Assembly: GCA_959604115.1 (NCBI GenBank)
Contig: CAUHBW010000077.1
Span: 1-11,782 of the forward strand
Source: an uncultured Bilophila sp.
Lineage (GTDB): Bacteria > Desulfobacterota > Desulfovibrionia > Desulfovibrionales > Desulfovibrionaceae
DNA: 11,782 bases
Reading direction: 5' to 3'
Both the position numbers and the translations under genes were made by a program. Shown piece by piece: positions 1-7,137 of the stretch (its first letter is position 1; each line of letters begins with the position of its first letter). The notes under the pieces are model-generated. The model made no database searches. It was not told the DNA's origin and saw only the letters and a list, made by a program, of their open reading frames with translations.

Positions 1-54
1 TAATAAGAAAAGACGCCTTGCCCCACCTGCGGACTACAGGGAAAAACAGAAAGA

Positions 55-161
55 GGGATTCGATAAGGACGAAAGTCTTGGGAGGGGAAGGGGAGGTTTG
101 GAGGGGGAAGGGGAAACTTTCTTCAGAAAGTTTCCCCCCCCCCCTCCAATCTTCATCCCCC
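55..161 (+). repeat. Copy 1 of dispersed hairpin repeat, at the 3' end of moaA
   Basis: A perfect 12-bp inverted repeat, arms 110-121 and 126-137 around a TTCA loop, is embedded in G-rich then C-rich flanks. The left flank begins with GGGATTCGATAAGG (55-68) and GAAAGTCTTGG (71-81). The right flank contains CAATCTTCATC, which includes the moaA stop codon (TGA, 153-155 complement). The same layout recurs at 3957-4062 and, inverted, at 3655-3745, 8680-8776 and 11725-11782. Read from moaA, the hairpin starts 15 nt after the stop and is followed by C-rich sequence, not a T run. A terminator-like or transcript-stabilising role is inference. The stretch 1-54 shows nothing I can identify. Confidence 0.8.
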
Positions 162-1196
162 GATGGCGGTCATCCTGCGCTGGGCGACGGCGTCGTGGCG
201 CCGTTCGAGGATGTGCGCGCCGATGGGCTTGGCGCGGGTGGCGAGGGCGACGATGCGGCGGACGGCTTCGATGCCGAGCCTGGGATGCCGCAGGGCGTTG
301 CGGAGCCGATACTCCCTGTCGTCGAACAGGCAGGTCCGCAACGCGCCGTCGGAGGTGATGCGCAGCCGGTTGCAGGCCGCACAGAAGTGGTTGGAAAGCG
401 GCGTTATCAGACCGAGACGCCCAAGACCGGGACCGGACGGGCCGGACAGCGTGTACAGACGCGCCGGACCGCCGTTGCGTTGCTCGTGCGCCACGGGCTC
501 GACCGAGACGAACGCCTTGATCGCGGAGAGGATGTCCGGGGCCGACCAGAAACAGGCGTCCGACCAGCGCGTGCCCTCGCCCATCGGCATGAACTCGATG
601 AAGCGCACGTCCACGGGATGCGTCATGGCGTAGTCGATGAAGGCGGGCAGCTCGTCGTCGTTGAAGCCGCGCATGGCCACCGCGTTGAGCTTGAGCGGAA
701 TGTCCGCGTCGAGCAGGGCGTCCATGCACTCGCGGACCTTGGGAAAAAGATCGCGGCCCGTGACCTGCGCGAACTTGGCGCGGTCGAAAGTGTCGAGGGA
801 CAGATTCACCGCGTTCAGGCCGATGGCCTTGAGCTCGGAAATGTGGGGGCCGACGAGCGTCCCGTTGGTGGTGACGCGGATGTCCAGCGAGGGGTGCGCG
901 GCCCGCAGGCGTTCGAGGAACTCGACGAATCCCTTGCGCGCAAACGGTTCGCCGCCGGTGAGCCGGACCTTTTCCACGCCCATGTCCATCGCCATGTCCA
1001 CGAGCTGCTCCATTTCCTCGTAACGCAGGACGGATTCGTGCGGGATGAAGGTTTCCATGCCGCTGCGGCAGTAGGAACAGCGCAGGTTGCAGCGGTCGGT
1101 GACGGAGAGGCGAATGTACCGGACGGCGCGGCCGTGCCCGTCCTCAAGAGGCGCACGGGGGTCGCACAGGGAAGCGAAAGGAAGGATTTCGTTCAT
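153..1196 (-). CDS. moaA: GTP 3',8-cyclase MoaA (radical SAM, molybdopterin synthesis)
   Basis: A 347-residue protein, close to the family's usual 320-340. MoaA catalyses the first step of molybdenum cofactor synthesis in the cytoplasm, rearranging GTP to 3',8-cyclo-GTP, the precursor of cyclic pyranopterin monophosphate. Visible hallmarks are the radical-SAM cluster CNLRCSYC (Cys36, Cys40, Cys43), LTGGEP near residue 79-84 for SAM binding, the second 4Fe-4S site FCAACNRLR (Cys272, Cys275) with Cys289, and the family's conserved C-terminal Gly-Gly (MTAIGG). The reading frame stays open far upstream, but that extension is Arg/Pro/Ala-rich and unlike MoaA. The start MNEIL is chosen from homology. 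Its Shine-Dalgarno is weak (GGACAG, complement of 1203-1208). It is the last gene of the operon, 134 bp after mobA. That gap contains a small palindrome, CGGGTC-CAT-GACCCG (1235-1249), of unknown role. Confidence 0.95.
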   Translation of the reverse strand: MNEILPFASLCDPRAPLEDGHGRAVRYIRLSVTDRCNLRCSYCRSGMETFIPHESVLRYEEMEQLVDMAMDMGVEKVRLTGGEPFARKGFVEFLERLRAAHPSLDIRVTTNGTLVGPHISELKAIGLNAVNLSLDTFDRAKFAQVTGRDLFPKVRECMDALLDADIPLKLNAVAMRGFNDDELPAFIDYAMTHPVDVRFIEFMPMGEGTRWSDACFWSAPDILSAIKAFVSVEPVAHEQRNGGPARLYTLSGPSGPGLGRLGLITPLSNHFCAACNRLRITSDGALRTCLFDDREYRLRNALRHPRLGIEAVRRIVALATRAKPIGAHILERRHDAVAQRRMTAIGG

Positions 1197-1330
1197 GGAA
1201 GGCTGTCCGTTGGTTGTGCGCCGGTGCGGGCTGTCGGGTCCATGACCCGGAGGTGCGCCGGACGGGCATGATGGTGAGCTTCCAGCGTACGCCGACCGTG
1301 CGAACGTGGCAAGCCGGGCTGCGCTTCCGT

Positions 1331-1927
1331 TCACATGCCGGGCGAAAGCAGGCGTCGGGCGCGTTCGAGATCGGCGGGAAAATTGATGTTGAAGAAAGGC
1401 CGGGCTTCGGCGCGGGTGTAGGAGATGCGGGCCTGAAACGCCTCGGGGATGACGAGGTTGAGCTGTCGGAGGCCCTTGGAGCGGGCTTCCTCGAAAAAGG
1501 GGAGGCATGCGGGCTCGTAAACGGCGACGAGCGCCTCGATGTATCCGGTTTCCACCTGCTGGAAGGTCGTCAGGACGGCCTCGGCCGGGCGGGCGTTCCG
1601 GGCGACGAGAAGGCGGCGCAGCGTGGCCTCGTCCATGAAGGGCAGATCGCAGGAAAGCACGAGGATGGGCTCCCGGAGGGCCCGGAGCGCGGACTGGACG
1701 CCGCCCAGCGGACCGAGGCCGTCCTCGTCGTCGGGGATGACGCGCAGGCCGCCGCTCTCCGCGATTGCGGAGGAACGGCGGCACGAAACAACGACGCCGT
1801 CGGTGCGGGCGGCGAGAAGATCGACGGTGCGGGCCAGCATGTCGCGTCCGTCGCCGGGCAGGCGCAGGCGTACCTTGTCCTGCCCGAGCCGGGTGGAGCG
1901 GCCTCCGGCGAGCACCACGCCGATCAT
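1331..1927 (-). CDS. mobA: Molybdenum cofactor guanylyltransferase MobA
   Basis: A 198-residue protein, the normal MobA length. The family transfers GMP from GTP to molybdopterin-bound molybdenum, giving the guanine dinucleotide cofactor used by formate dehydrogenases and other DMSO-reductase-family enzymes. The N-terminal nucleotide-binding signature LAGGRSTRLGQDK spans residues 6-18. GPLGG is at 72-76, the metal-binding CDLPF at 93-97, and the typical C-terminal FFNINFPADL at about 178-187. Its ATG overlaps the fdhD stop in an ATGA arrangement (1924-1927), so the two are very probably translationally coupled. AAGG lies 9 nt before the start. A MocA-type cytidylyltransferase is less likely because the C-terminal FFNIN-P-DL segment is MobA-like and the neighbours concern formate dehydrogenase. 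Confidence 0.93.
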   Translation of the reverse strand: MIGVVLAGGRSTRLGQDKVRLRLPGDGRDMLARTVDLLAARTDGVVVSCRRSSAIAESGGLRVIPDDEDGLGPLGGVQSALRALREPILVLSCDLPFMDEATLRRLLVARNARPAEAVLTTFQQVETGYIEALVAVYEPACLPFFEEARSKGLRQLNLVIPEAFQARISYTRAEARPFFNINFPADLERARRLLSPGM

Positions 1928-2700
1928 GCGATTCTGCCTTCTCCGGCGAAGACCGTAAACCGCTGCTCGCGCGGACGGCAGAAGCCGAGGATGGTCACGG
2001 GGTGGGCCGGGTGTTTCCGGTTCTGCTCGCGGGCCATTTCCACGGGCGTGGACGTGACCGCGCTGCGGCTGATCAGGAACGAGAAGCCCGCGCGGCGCGC
2101 CTTGGCGTAGAGGCTGGCGGTGATGCGCGCGGACAGGAACAGCACGGTGTCCGCCGGATCGACGCCGTTGAGGCAGGCCCAGCCCGCCAGACGGTCGATG
2201 CAGTTGTGGCGGCCGATGTCCTCCGCCAGCCGGATGAACGCGCCGGTCTTGGGATCGAACATGCCCGCGCGGTGGAAGCAGCCCGTGGATTCCCAGAGCA
2301 GGGGGCAGGTTCCCTCAAGCGTCAGGAAGTCGTCCATGTGCTTCACGACGCCCTCCGGCGTCATGACGATGGAGGGCGTATCGTCGCGGTCCTTTTCGCC
2401 TTCGCGTTTCAGCTCGACGGCGAAGGCGTGCTTCGAGTCGATGCCGGGCGGGATGGAAATGGAGCGCACGCTCCCGGACATGCGGAACGGCGAAGGGCCC
2501 GCCTCCGGGCCGAGGTGCAGGTAGTCGAGCAGGGCGTGCCCGACGCACAGCGGCTCCAGATCGTCCGGCCACGCCCACAGGCGGCAGCTGCTGCCGGGCC
2601 ACGAAACGTAGACGGATTCCTCGGGGCTGACCGAATCGTCGATGTGCTGCCACGCGCCTTCCTTCCAGCGGGTGACGGAATAGGAAAGGGGAGTATTCAT
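1924..2700 (-). CDS. fdhD: FdhD-family formate dehydrogenase accessory sulfurtransferase, without CxxC
   Basis: A 258-residue FdhD homologue. FdhD carries sulfur from the cysteine desulfurase IscS to the molybdenum cofactor of formate dehydrogenase. Family blocks are recognisable: PDDLEPLCVGHALLD (about 45-59), TGCFHRAGMF (139-148, usually TGG-H-AA), EDIGRHNCIDRLAG (160-173), SARITASLYAKA (190-201), SRSAVTSTPVEMA (211-223) and GFCRPREQRF (239-248). The oddity is that the CxxC loop carrying the sulfur in E. coli FdhD (Cys121, Cys124) is not present. Cysteines are at 39, 52, 132, 141, 167, 176 and 241, with no CxxC pair. Cys132 and Cys141 lie nearest the usual site. GGGAGG precedes the start by 11 nt, inside the end of the upstream gene, 4 bp away. 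Family is sure; mechanism is open. Confidence 0.9.
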   Translation of the reverse strand: MNTPLSYSVTRWKEGAWQHIDDSVSPEESVYVSWPGSSCRLWAWPDDLEPLCVGHALLDYLHLGPEAGPSPFRMSGSVRSISIPPGIDSKHAFAVELKREGEKDRDDTPSIVMTPEGVVKHMDDFLTLEGTCPLLWESTGCFHRAGMFDPKTGAFIRLAEDIGRHNCIDRLAGWACLNGVDPADTVLFLSARITASLYAKARRAGFSFLISRSAVTSTPVEMAREQNRKHPAHPVTILGFCRPREQRFTVFAGEGRIA

Positions 2701-2704
2701 CGCT

Positions 2705-2929
2705 TTAGCCGCCTCCCACGGCAGGGACGAAGGCGACTCTGTCTCCGTCGTTCAGAATGCGATCCGGTTCGGCGTGGACGCCGTTGACGAAGATCAGCTT
2801 GAGGTCTTCGGGCCGGATGTTGAGGATGTGCATGGCTTCTTCCGCCGTCGTCCCGTCGGGCAGGTCCAGACGGTTCCCCTTGGGCGTGTGCGGCGACAGT
2901 GTGGCGAAGCAGCGTACTTCAATCTGCAT
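2705..2929 (-). CDS. MoaD/ThiS-family sulfur carrier protein
   Basis: A 74-residue ubiquitin-fold protein, typical in length for MoaD or ThiS. Visible features are the N-terminal strand MQIEVRCFATL, then LDLPDGTTAEEAM, LIFVNGVHAEPDRIL and DGDRVAFVPAVGGG. The C-terminal Gly-Gly is the residue pair that is adenylated and then thiocarboxylated to donate sulfur. The adjoining E1-like gene 12 bp upstream would be the activating enzyme, and the neighbours moaA and mobA favour a MoaD role in dithiolene formation of molybdopterin. A ThiS role in thiamine synthesis cannot be excluded from sequence, but thiD is distant and on the other strand. No moaE partner (large subunit of molybdopterin synthase) is in the window. 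AAGGAG lies 7 nt before the ATG. Confidence 0.92.
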   Translation of the reverse strand: MQIEVRCFATLSPHTPKGNRLDLPDGTTAEEAMHILNIRPEDLKLIFVNGVHAEPDRILNDGDRVAFVPAVGGG

Positions 2930-2941
2930 GAGGACACTCCT

Positions 2942-3628
2942 TTATCGGGCCCATTCTAGCGGAGTAAACAGGTTTTCCGCAAGGTCGAAGAGCAGCAGTC
3001 CCTTTTGATGGGGCCGTCCGGTCAGAACCTTGAGGACTTCGGAGGCTTGCAGCGCGGCGGCCAGCGCCGCCGTGGGGGCGAGGTTGCCTTCCGTCTCTTC
3101 GACGCCTCCGCCGTGTTCGTCGCCCGCGCCCAGATAGGCCGCCGGTCCGTTCTCGCCGGGCCGCACCACGGCGACCCATCCCGTAAGCCCGGAGATGCCC
3201 GCGCTGACGAGCGGCACGCCCGCCTTCGCGGCGGCTTCCTGCACGGCCCGCCGGTCGCGCAGGCCGCCGAGCGCGTCCACGACGACGTCGGCCCGCCGGG
3301 CCAGATCGTCCAGTTCCTTCCCGCGCAGAAAGCGGGGAATGGCGGTGAAGCCGATCTCGCCGTTGACCTCGCGGACGTGTTCCCGCGCGGCGTCGGCCTT
3401 GTTCATGCCGATGCGCCGCTCGGTGCACAGGAGCTGGCGGTTGAGATTGGACGTTTCGAACGTATCGCCGTCCGCCGCGATGATGGTTCCCACGCCCATA
3501 CGGGCGAGCATGTCGAGCACGTGTCCCCCGAGGCCGCCGAGGCCGACGATCAACGCCCGGCTCCCCGCCAGCCGCGCCTGTTCCGCTTCCGTCAGCAGGC
3601 TGTTTCGCTTGTATCGTTCCGCGAACAT
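2942..3628 (-). CDS. HesA/MoeB/ThiF-family E1-like adenylyltransferase
   Basis: A 228-residue protein that should adenylate the C-terminal glycine of the MoaD/ThiS protein encoded 12 bp downstream. Conserved parts are the E1-like lead-in ERYKRN (4-9), the ATP loop GLGGLGG (29-35), ADGDTFETSNLNRQ (52-65, with Asp53, Asp55, Asn63, Arg64), IGMNKADAA (73-81), the Asp of VVVDALGG (118) and the closing helix GNLAPTAALAAALQASEVLK (181-200). It is shorter than MoeB (about 250) and has only one cysteine (Cys68), so the two CxxC zinc pairs of MoeB and the usual later cysteine are absent. There is no rhodanese domain. The start at 3628 is fixed by AAGGAGG four bases upstream. A longer in-frame ATG at about 3802 would translate repeat DNA and is rejected. 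First gene of the operon. Confidence 0.9.
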   Translation of the reverse strand: MFAERYKRNSLLTEAEQARLAGSRALIVGLGGLGGHVLDMLARMGVGTIIAADGDTFETSNLNRQLLCTERRIGMNKADAAREHVREVNGEIGFTAIPRFLRGKELDDLARRADVVVDALGGLRDRRAVQEAAAKAGVPLVSAGISGLTGWVAVVRPGENGPAAYLGAGDEHGGGVEETEGNLAPTAALAAALQASEVLKVLTGRPHQKGLLLFDLAENLFTPLEWAR

Positions 3629-3632
3629 GGGG

Positions 3633-3639
3633 CCTCCTT
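3633..3639 (-). promoter_or_regulatory. Shine-Dalgarno deciding the start of the E1-like gene
   Basis: AAGGAGG on the minus strand lies four bases before the ATG at 3626-3628. The residues that follow (MFAERYKRN) match the normal beginning of HesA/MoeB proteins. This supports the short form over the in-frame start at about 3802. Confidence 0.75.
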
Positions 3640-3654
3640 GGCTGAAGTTGGGGA

Positions 3655-3745
3655 AGCTGCGGCGGACTTGGAGAGGGGCAGTATTCTTCGGAACGTTGTC
3701 CCTCCCCAAACCCCGCCTCTCTCCCTTCCAAGACTTTCGTAATGG
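3655..3745 (-). repeat. Copy 2 of dispersed hairpin repeat, degenerate and without a partner gene
   Basis: On the plus strand this reads CTTGGAGAGGGGCAG, a weak mismatched palindrome (about 3678-3703), CCCTCCCCAAACCCC, then CCAAGACTTTCGTAA (3728-3742). The outer blocks match the copy at 8680-8776 in the same orientation, including AAGACTTTCGTAA. The hairpin arms no longer pair perfectly. It is oriented as if it followed a plus-strand gene, but the flanking sequence is the start of the leftward operon. Confidence 0.6.
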
Positions 3746-3956
3746 GCGATGGCGGGACGGACGATGCGGAAGGCTGGTCCTTGCCGATGCGTCCCCCGGC
3801 ATTATTTAACAAAAAACAACCAGTTCATCCCCGTTCTTTGAACAATAAGGTCCGACTCCGCACCCGCAACCCCGACCAGAGCGTGTTCTTGGGGAAACGG
3901 AAATTCCGTCCAACGCCGTTCCCGCACCCCCGGCCCTTGGGGAACGCTTCCAAACA

Positions 3957-4062
3957 GGGATTCGATAAGGTCAAAAGTTTTTGAAGAGGAGGGATGGGGT
4001 TTGGGGAAGGGGGGAGAAACGTTTTCCAAAACGTTTCTCCCCCCTTCCCCAATTTTCTCTTC
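3957..4062 (+). repeat. Copy 3 of dispersed hairpin repeat, at the 3' end of the methyltransferase
   Basis: A perfect 23-bp inverted repeat has arms 4003-4025 and 4028-4050; the physical loop is probably TCCA. It is preceded by GGGATTCGATAAGG (3957-3970), identical to 55-68, then AAAAGTTTTTGAAG and GGGGTTTGGGG. Read from the methyltransferase gene, the hairpin begins 12 nt after the stop codon. Its stem differs from the other copies (AAACGTTTT rather than AAACTTTC), with matching changes in both arms. Confidence 0.8.
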
Positions 4063-5337
4063 TCACCTGTCGCTCCACACGGCCCTGCCGCCCTTGAGGC
4101 GGAGACGCCCGAGGGGGAGTCCGCGCCAGAACAGGGCGGCTTCCTTGCCGGAAAGTCCGGTGTCGAGGCTCCCGCCCTGCAGGAGACGGACGAGATCGGG
4201 AACTTCGTCCACATCGAGCCGGGCGATGCGGCGAGGCTCGGGATCGAGCGCGGACCGCAGGCGCGCCGACGGCACGAGCCCCTGCGCCGACGCCTTGCCG
4301 AGCGCCATGCCCTGCCAGCGCACCGAAGCGGGCAGATGCGCGAGGGCCGGAGCGGGCAGAAAATGGAGCGTGTCCTCGAAAACCGCCAGATCGCCGGGTG
4401 GCAGAAGCGCGGGAGACAGGCCGAAATCTTCGAGAAACGCCGGGGGAACCGGACGGTAGGCCGCCGTGGAGGTTATGCCCTCGGGAAGCGGCGCGTCGGC
4501 GGAGGTTCCCGGCTTCCGCAGCAGGGCGATGTAGAAGCCCTGCGCGTTGGAGGCGTCTTCGTCCACCCGGAGCGTTCCTTCGCAGCCGGGAAGCTGCGGA
4601 TCGGCGAACACGAAACCGGGGAACGGCGCAAGCGGAATGCGTTCGAGGCCGAGTTCGTCGAGCGCGAACCGGACCTGCCCTTCGTTTTCGTCCACGTTGG
4701 TAGTGCAGGTGGAATAGACCAGCCTGCCGCCGGGCCGGAGCAGGCGGCAAGCCTCGGCCAGCAGCTTGCGTTGCAGGTCGAGCATGGGCTTGAGCCGGTC
4801 GCCTTGCCAGCGTTTGATCGCCTGCGGATGCTTGTCCGTAGTGCCCCACCCGGAACAGGGCGGGTCGAGCAGGATGGCGTCCCACGAGGCGTCGGGCAGG
4901 GGCAGGGATTCGCCGGGCCACGAACAGGTTACGGCCTGCGGCAGATTGAGCGTCGCGAGGTTGCGGCGCAGATTGGCGAGGCGGGGGCGCGTCGGCTCGT
5001 TGCCGAGCACCAGCCCGTCGGGCCCCACGAGCTGCGCGAGCAGGCCCGTCTTGCTGCCGGGGCTGGCGCACATGTCGAGCACGCGGCCTCCGGTTTCAGG
5101 CGCGAGAGCCAGCGGCGGCAGCATGGACGAACGGTCCTGAATGTAGACGTACCCCCAGAAGGCGGCGAGGCTGCGCCCGAGCGGGAACGGTTCGACGACG
5201 AGCCGCCGGGCCAGCGGGCAAAAGGGCTCCGGCTCAAAAACGAATCCCTGCGCCGCAAGCAGCGCCTCGACGAGCGGAATGCGTCCGGTGGGGCAGACCA
5301 GCCGGAAGGAACGGCGGAGTGAGGGGGTGTCGGTCAT
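4063..5337 (-). CDS. RsmB/NOP2-family (RsmF-like) rRNA cytosine-5 methyltransferase
   Basis: A 424-residue SAM-dependent RNA m5C methyltransferase, probably acting on 16S rRNA. The SAM-binding motif I is LDMCASPGSKT (87-97). Motif IV is LDPPCSGWGT (157-166), containing the Pro-Cys release cysteine Cys161. Motif VI is YSTCTTNVDENEGQV (208-222), with the catalytic nucleophile Cys211. FWGYVYIQDRSSMLPPLAL (60-78) is the usual lead into the fold. There is no NusB-like N-terminal domain, so it resembles RsmF/YebU rather than RsmB. The region after about residue 270 fits the RsmF-type C-terminal RNA-binding extension, somewhat shorter than in E. coli (479 residues in total). AGGA lies upstream of the ATG at normal spacing. 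It stands alone, diverging from the VCBS gene. The exact target base is not deducible. Confidence 0.9.
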   Translation of the reverse strand: MTDTPSLRRSFRLVCPTGRIPLVEALLAAQGFVFEPEPFCPLARRLVVEPFPLGRSLAAFWGYVYIQDRSSMLPPLALAPETGGRVLDMCASPGSKTGLLAQLVGPDGLVLGNEPTRPRLANLRRNLATLNLPQAVTCSWPGESLPLPDASWDAILLDPPCSGWGTTDKHPQAIKRWQGDRLKPMLDLQRKLLAEACRLLRPGGRLVYSTCTTNVDENEGQVRFALDELGLERIPLAPFPGFVFADPQLPGCEGTLRVDEDASNAQGFYIALLRKPGTSADAPLPEGITSTAAYRPVPPAFLEDFGLSPALLPPGDLAVFEDTLHFLPAPALAHLPASVRWQGMALGKASAQGLVPSARLRSALDPEPRRIARLDVDEVPDLVRLLQGGSLDTGLSGKEAALFWRGLPLGRLRLKGGRAVWSDR

Positions 5338-5402
5338 GGTATCCTGTTCTAATGAAACGCGATAAAGAGTTGTCCGAATGGCATTTCCGCTCCGTAATCG
5401 GC

Positions 5403-5431
5403 TTGCGGAGACGGGCGGGTCTATAGTATGC
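5403..5431 (+). promoter_or_regulatory. Candidate promoter of the VCBS-repeat gene
   Basis: The AT-rich run CTATAGTATGCT offers a -10 box, TATAGT (5422-5427) or TATGCT (5426-5431). TTGCGG (5403-5408) is 17 bp before the second choice. Both boxes are imperfect and the assignment is tentative. The site sits about 50 bp before the ATG, inside the only divergent intergenic region of the window. Confidence 0.35.
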
Positions 5432-5480
5432 TCAAAAAAGTCGACCGGATCGAACCGGCGAATCCTTCAAGGAGAATGTA

Positions 5481-7130
5481 ATGCACCTGATATTCCGTAC
5501 GGCCCTTGTGCTGTGTACAATGCTGGTTTTTGTGGCGCAAGCCCTTGCCGCCGATGTCCGCAGCTACGCGGTGCTGCCTTTTAAAGTGAACGGTTCCAGC
5601 GGATTCACCTATCTGGAGAAGGCCATTCCGTCCATGCTGAACTCCCGCCTGTACTGGCAGGGACACGTGCAGCCCGTTTCCGACGCCGCCGTCGCCAAGG
5701 CCGGTCCGGTCGGCGACGCCGCGGGCGCTTCCAAGGCGTTGTCCGCCACCGGCGCGGACTACGTCATCTGGGGCGACGTCACCATCATGGGCGACAACGC
5801 CAGCCTCGACCTCCGCGTGCGCGACAAGGCCGGCAAGGAATGGCGCAAGGGCGCGAAAACCCGCGTCAACGACCTGATCGCCACCGTTCAGGGTCTTTCC
5901 GACTCCATCAACGCCGAAGTCTTCGGACGCGGCGGTTCCGGGGGCGCGGTCGCGGCGGCTCCGGCGCGGGCAGGGGTCATGAACCCCAACCTCGTGGAAA
6001 AGGACGCGACGCAGCGTCAGGTCTACCTGAACCCGCAGTTCCGCTATCAGGGCAGCGACGGCACGCGCTATCGCAGCCAGACCCTTCCCTTCGCCTCCGT
6101 GGGCATGGTCGTCGCCGACGTGAACGGCGACGGCAAGAACGAAGTGGTCATCCTCGGTGAAAAAACCCTCTACGTGTACCAGTGGCAGAACGAGCGTCTC
6201 GTGCAGCTCGGCGAATACAAGCTGCCCGCCCGCGCGATTCCGCTGCTGCTCCGCAGCATCGATCTCAACCGCGACCGGACCGAGGAACTCGTCGTGTCCA
6301 TGTACGACGAGGAATACACGCAGCCGTATTCCTACGTCCTGAGTTTCCGGGGCAACAAGTTCGCCACCATCGCGGAACGTATCCCCTATTACCTGAACGT
6401 CGTGCGCATCGCTCCGGACTTCATGCCCGTGCTTGTGGGCCAGAAGGGCGATCCGTCCCGCATCTTCGCCCGCGCGGGCGTATACGAAATGATGAAGCAG
6501 GGCGACACCTTCGTGCCCAGCAAGAAGCTTGATCTCCCGAGCGGCGCAAACGTCATGAACTTCGCGTGGCTGCCCGGAACGCCCGGCAAGGAGACCGACA
6601 AGCTCGTGGTGCTGACCGACGACGAACATCTGCGCACCTTCTCCCCGCAGGGCAGCCAGCTCAACGAAACGAACGAAAAGTACTCCGGCTCCGCCATCGG
6701 CATCGCCGAACAGACCCACATGCCCGGCATGGGCAAGAGCAACGTCCTTATCCCGTCCATGTACTTCGTGCCGTTGCGCATGGTTCCTTCGGACCTCGAA
6801 CAGGACGGCTCGTGGGAACTCATCGTCAACAAGCCCATTTCCGTGGCGGCGCAGTTCTTCGAGAACTACCGCTTCTTCCCCGAAGGCGAAATCCACACCC
6901 TCTACTGGGACGGCGTGGGCATGAGCCTCCAGTGGAAGACCCGCCGCATCAAGGGCTCGGTCGTGGACTTCGCCCTGGCCGACCCGAACAACGACGGCAC
7001 GCAGGACCTCGTGGTCTGCCTGAACACGCATCCGGGCGCGCTGAGCCTCCAGAACCGCAAGACCGTGGTGGTTTCCTATCCTCTGGACCTCAGCCAGATG
7101 GACCCGAAGACCGCTCCCACGCTTGAGTAA
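5481..7130 (+). CDS. Exported TolB-like / FG-GAP (VCBS) repeat protein
   Basis: A 549-residue exported protein of unknown function. Residues 1-23 form a Sec signal peptide (short basic start, hydrophobic core, ALA cleavage site before Ala24). There is no lipobox. Residues 26-150 resemble TolB/CsgG-type alpha-beta domains: YAVLPFKVNG, a helix with LEKAIPSMLNSRL, and ATGADYVIWGDVTI. A Gly/Ala-rich linker follows (150-165). Residues 200-535 look like a beta-propeller with calcium-type loops of the FG-GAP/VCBS kind: DVNGDGKNE (213-221), DLNRDRTEE (261-269), DLEQDGSWE (438-446) and DPNNDGTQD (501-509). It is probably periplasmic or outer-membrane associated. AAGGAG (5469-5474) sets the start. It is a single-gene transcript with its own terminator. 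The ligand or partner cannot be read from the sequence. Confidence 0.85.
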   Translation: MHLIFRTALVLCTMLVFVAQALAADVRSYAVLPFKVNGSSGFTYLEKAIPSMLNSRLYWQGHVQPVSDAAVAKAGPVGDAAGASKALSATGADYVIWGDVTIMGDNASLDLRVRDKAGKEWRKGAKTRVNDLIATVQGLSDSINAEVFGRGGSGGAVAAAPARAGVMNPNLVEKDATQRQVYLNPQFRYQGSDGTRYRSQTLPFASVGMVVADVNGDGKNEVVILGEKTLYVYQWQNERLVQLGEYKLPARAIPLLLRSIDLNRDRTEELVVSMYDEEYTQPYSYVLSFRGNKFATIAERIPYYLNVVRIAPDFMPVLVGQKGDPSRIFARAGVYEMMKQGDTFVPSKKLDLPSGANVMNFAWLPGTPGKETDKLVVLTDDEHLRTFSPQGSQLNETNEKYSGSAIGIAEQTHMPGMGKSNVLIPSMYFVPLRMVPSDLEQDGSWELIVNKPISVAAQFFENYRFFPEGEIHTLYWDGVGMSLQWKTRRIKGSVVDFALADPNNDGTQDLVVCLNTHPGALSLQNRKTVVVSYPLDLSQMDPKTAPTLE

Positions 7131-7137
7131 CGAAAAC

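Larger units (their letters stand above)
3629..4062. other. Gene-free region upstream of the cofactor operon
   Basis: This 434-bp stretch lies between the operon start and the methyltransferase stop. It holds two repeat copies facing opposite ways (3655-3745 and 3957-4062). Between them is about 210 bp with an AT-rich island at 3801-3850, the only part resembling a promoter zone for the leftward operon, although I cannot define matching -35 and -10 boxes. Two short palindromes are visible: GTTC-TTT-GAAC (3833-3843) and ACGGAA-A-TTCCGT (3897-3909), either of which could be an operator. No credible gene is present, and the small open frames here translate repeat sequence. Confidence 0.6.

Noticed and set aside
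1197..1784. N-terminal extension of the moaA reading frame
   Set aside because: The extra residues are Arg/Pro/Ala-rich, overlap mobA antisense and have no counterpart in MoaA. The family start is at 1196.
3802..4214. Small minus-strand open frames rich in Pro, Phe and Ser
   Set aside because: They translate the dispersed repeat, have no good ribosome binding sites, and similar peptides arise from every copy.
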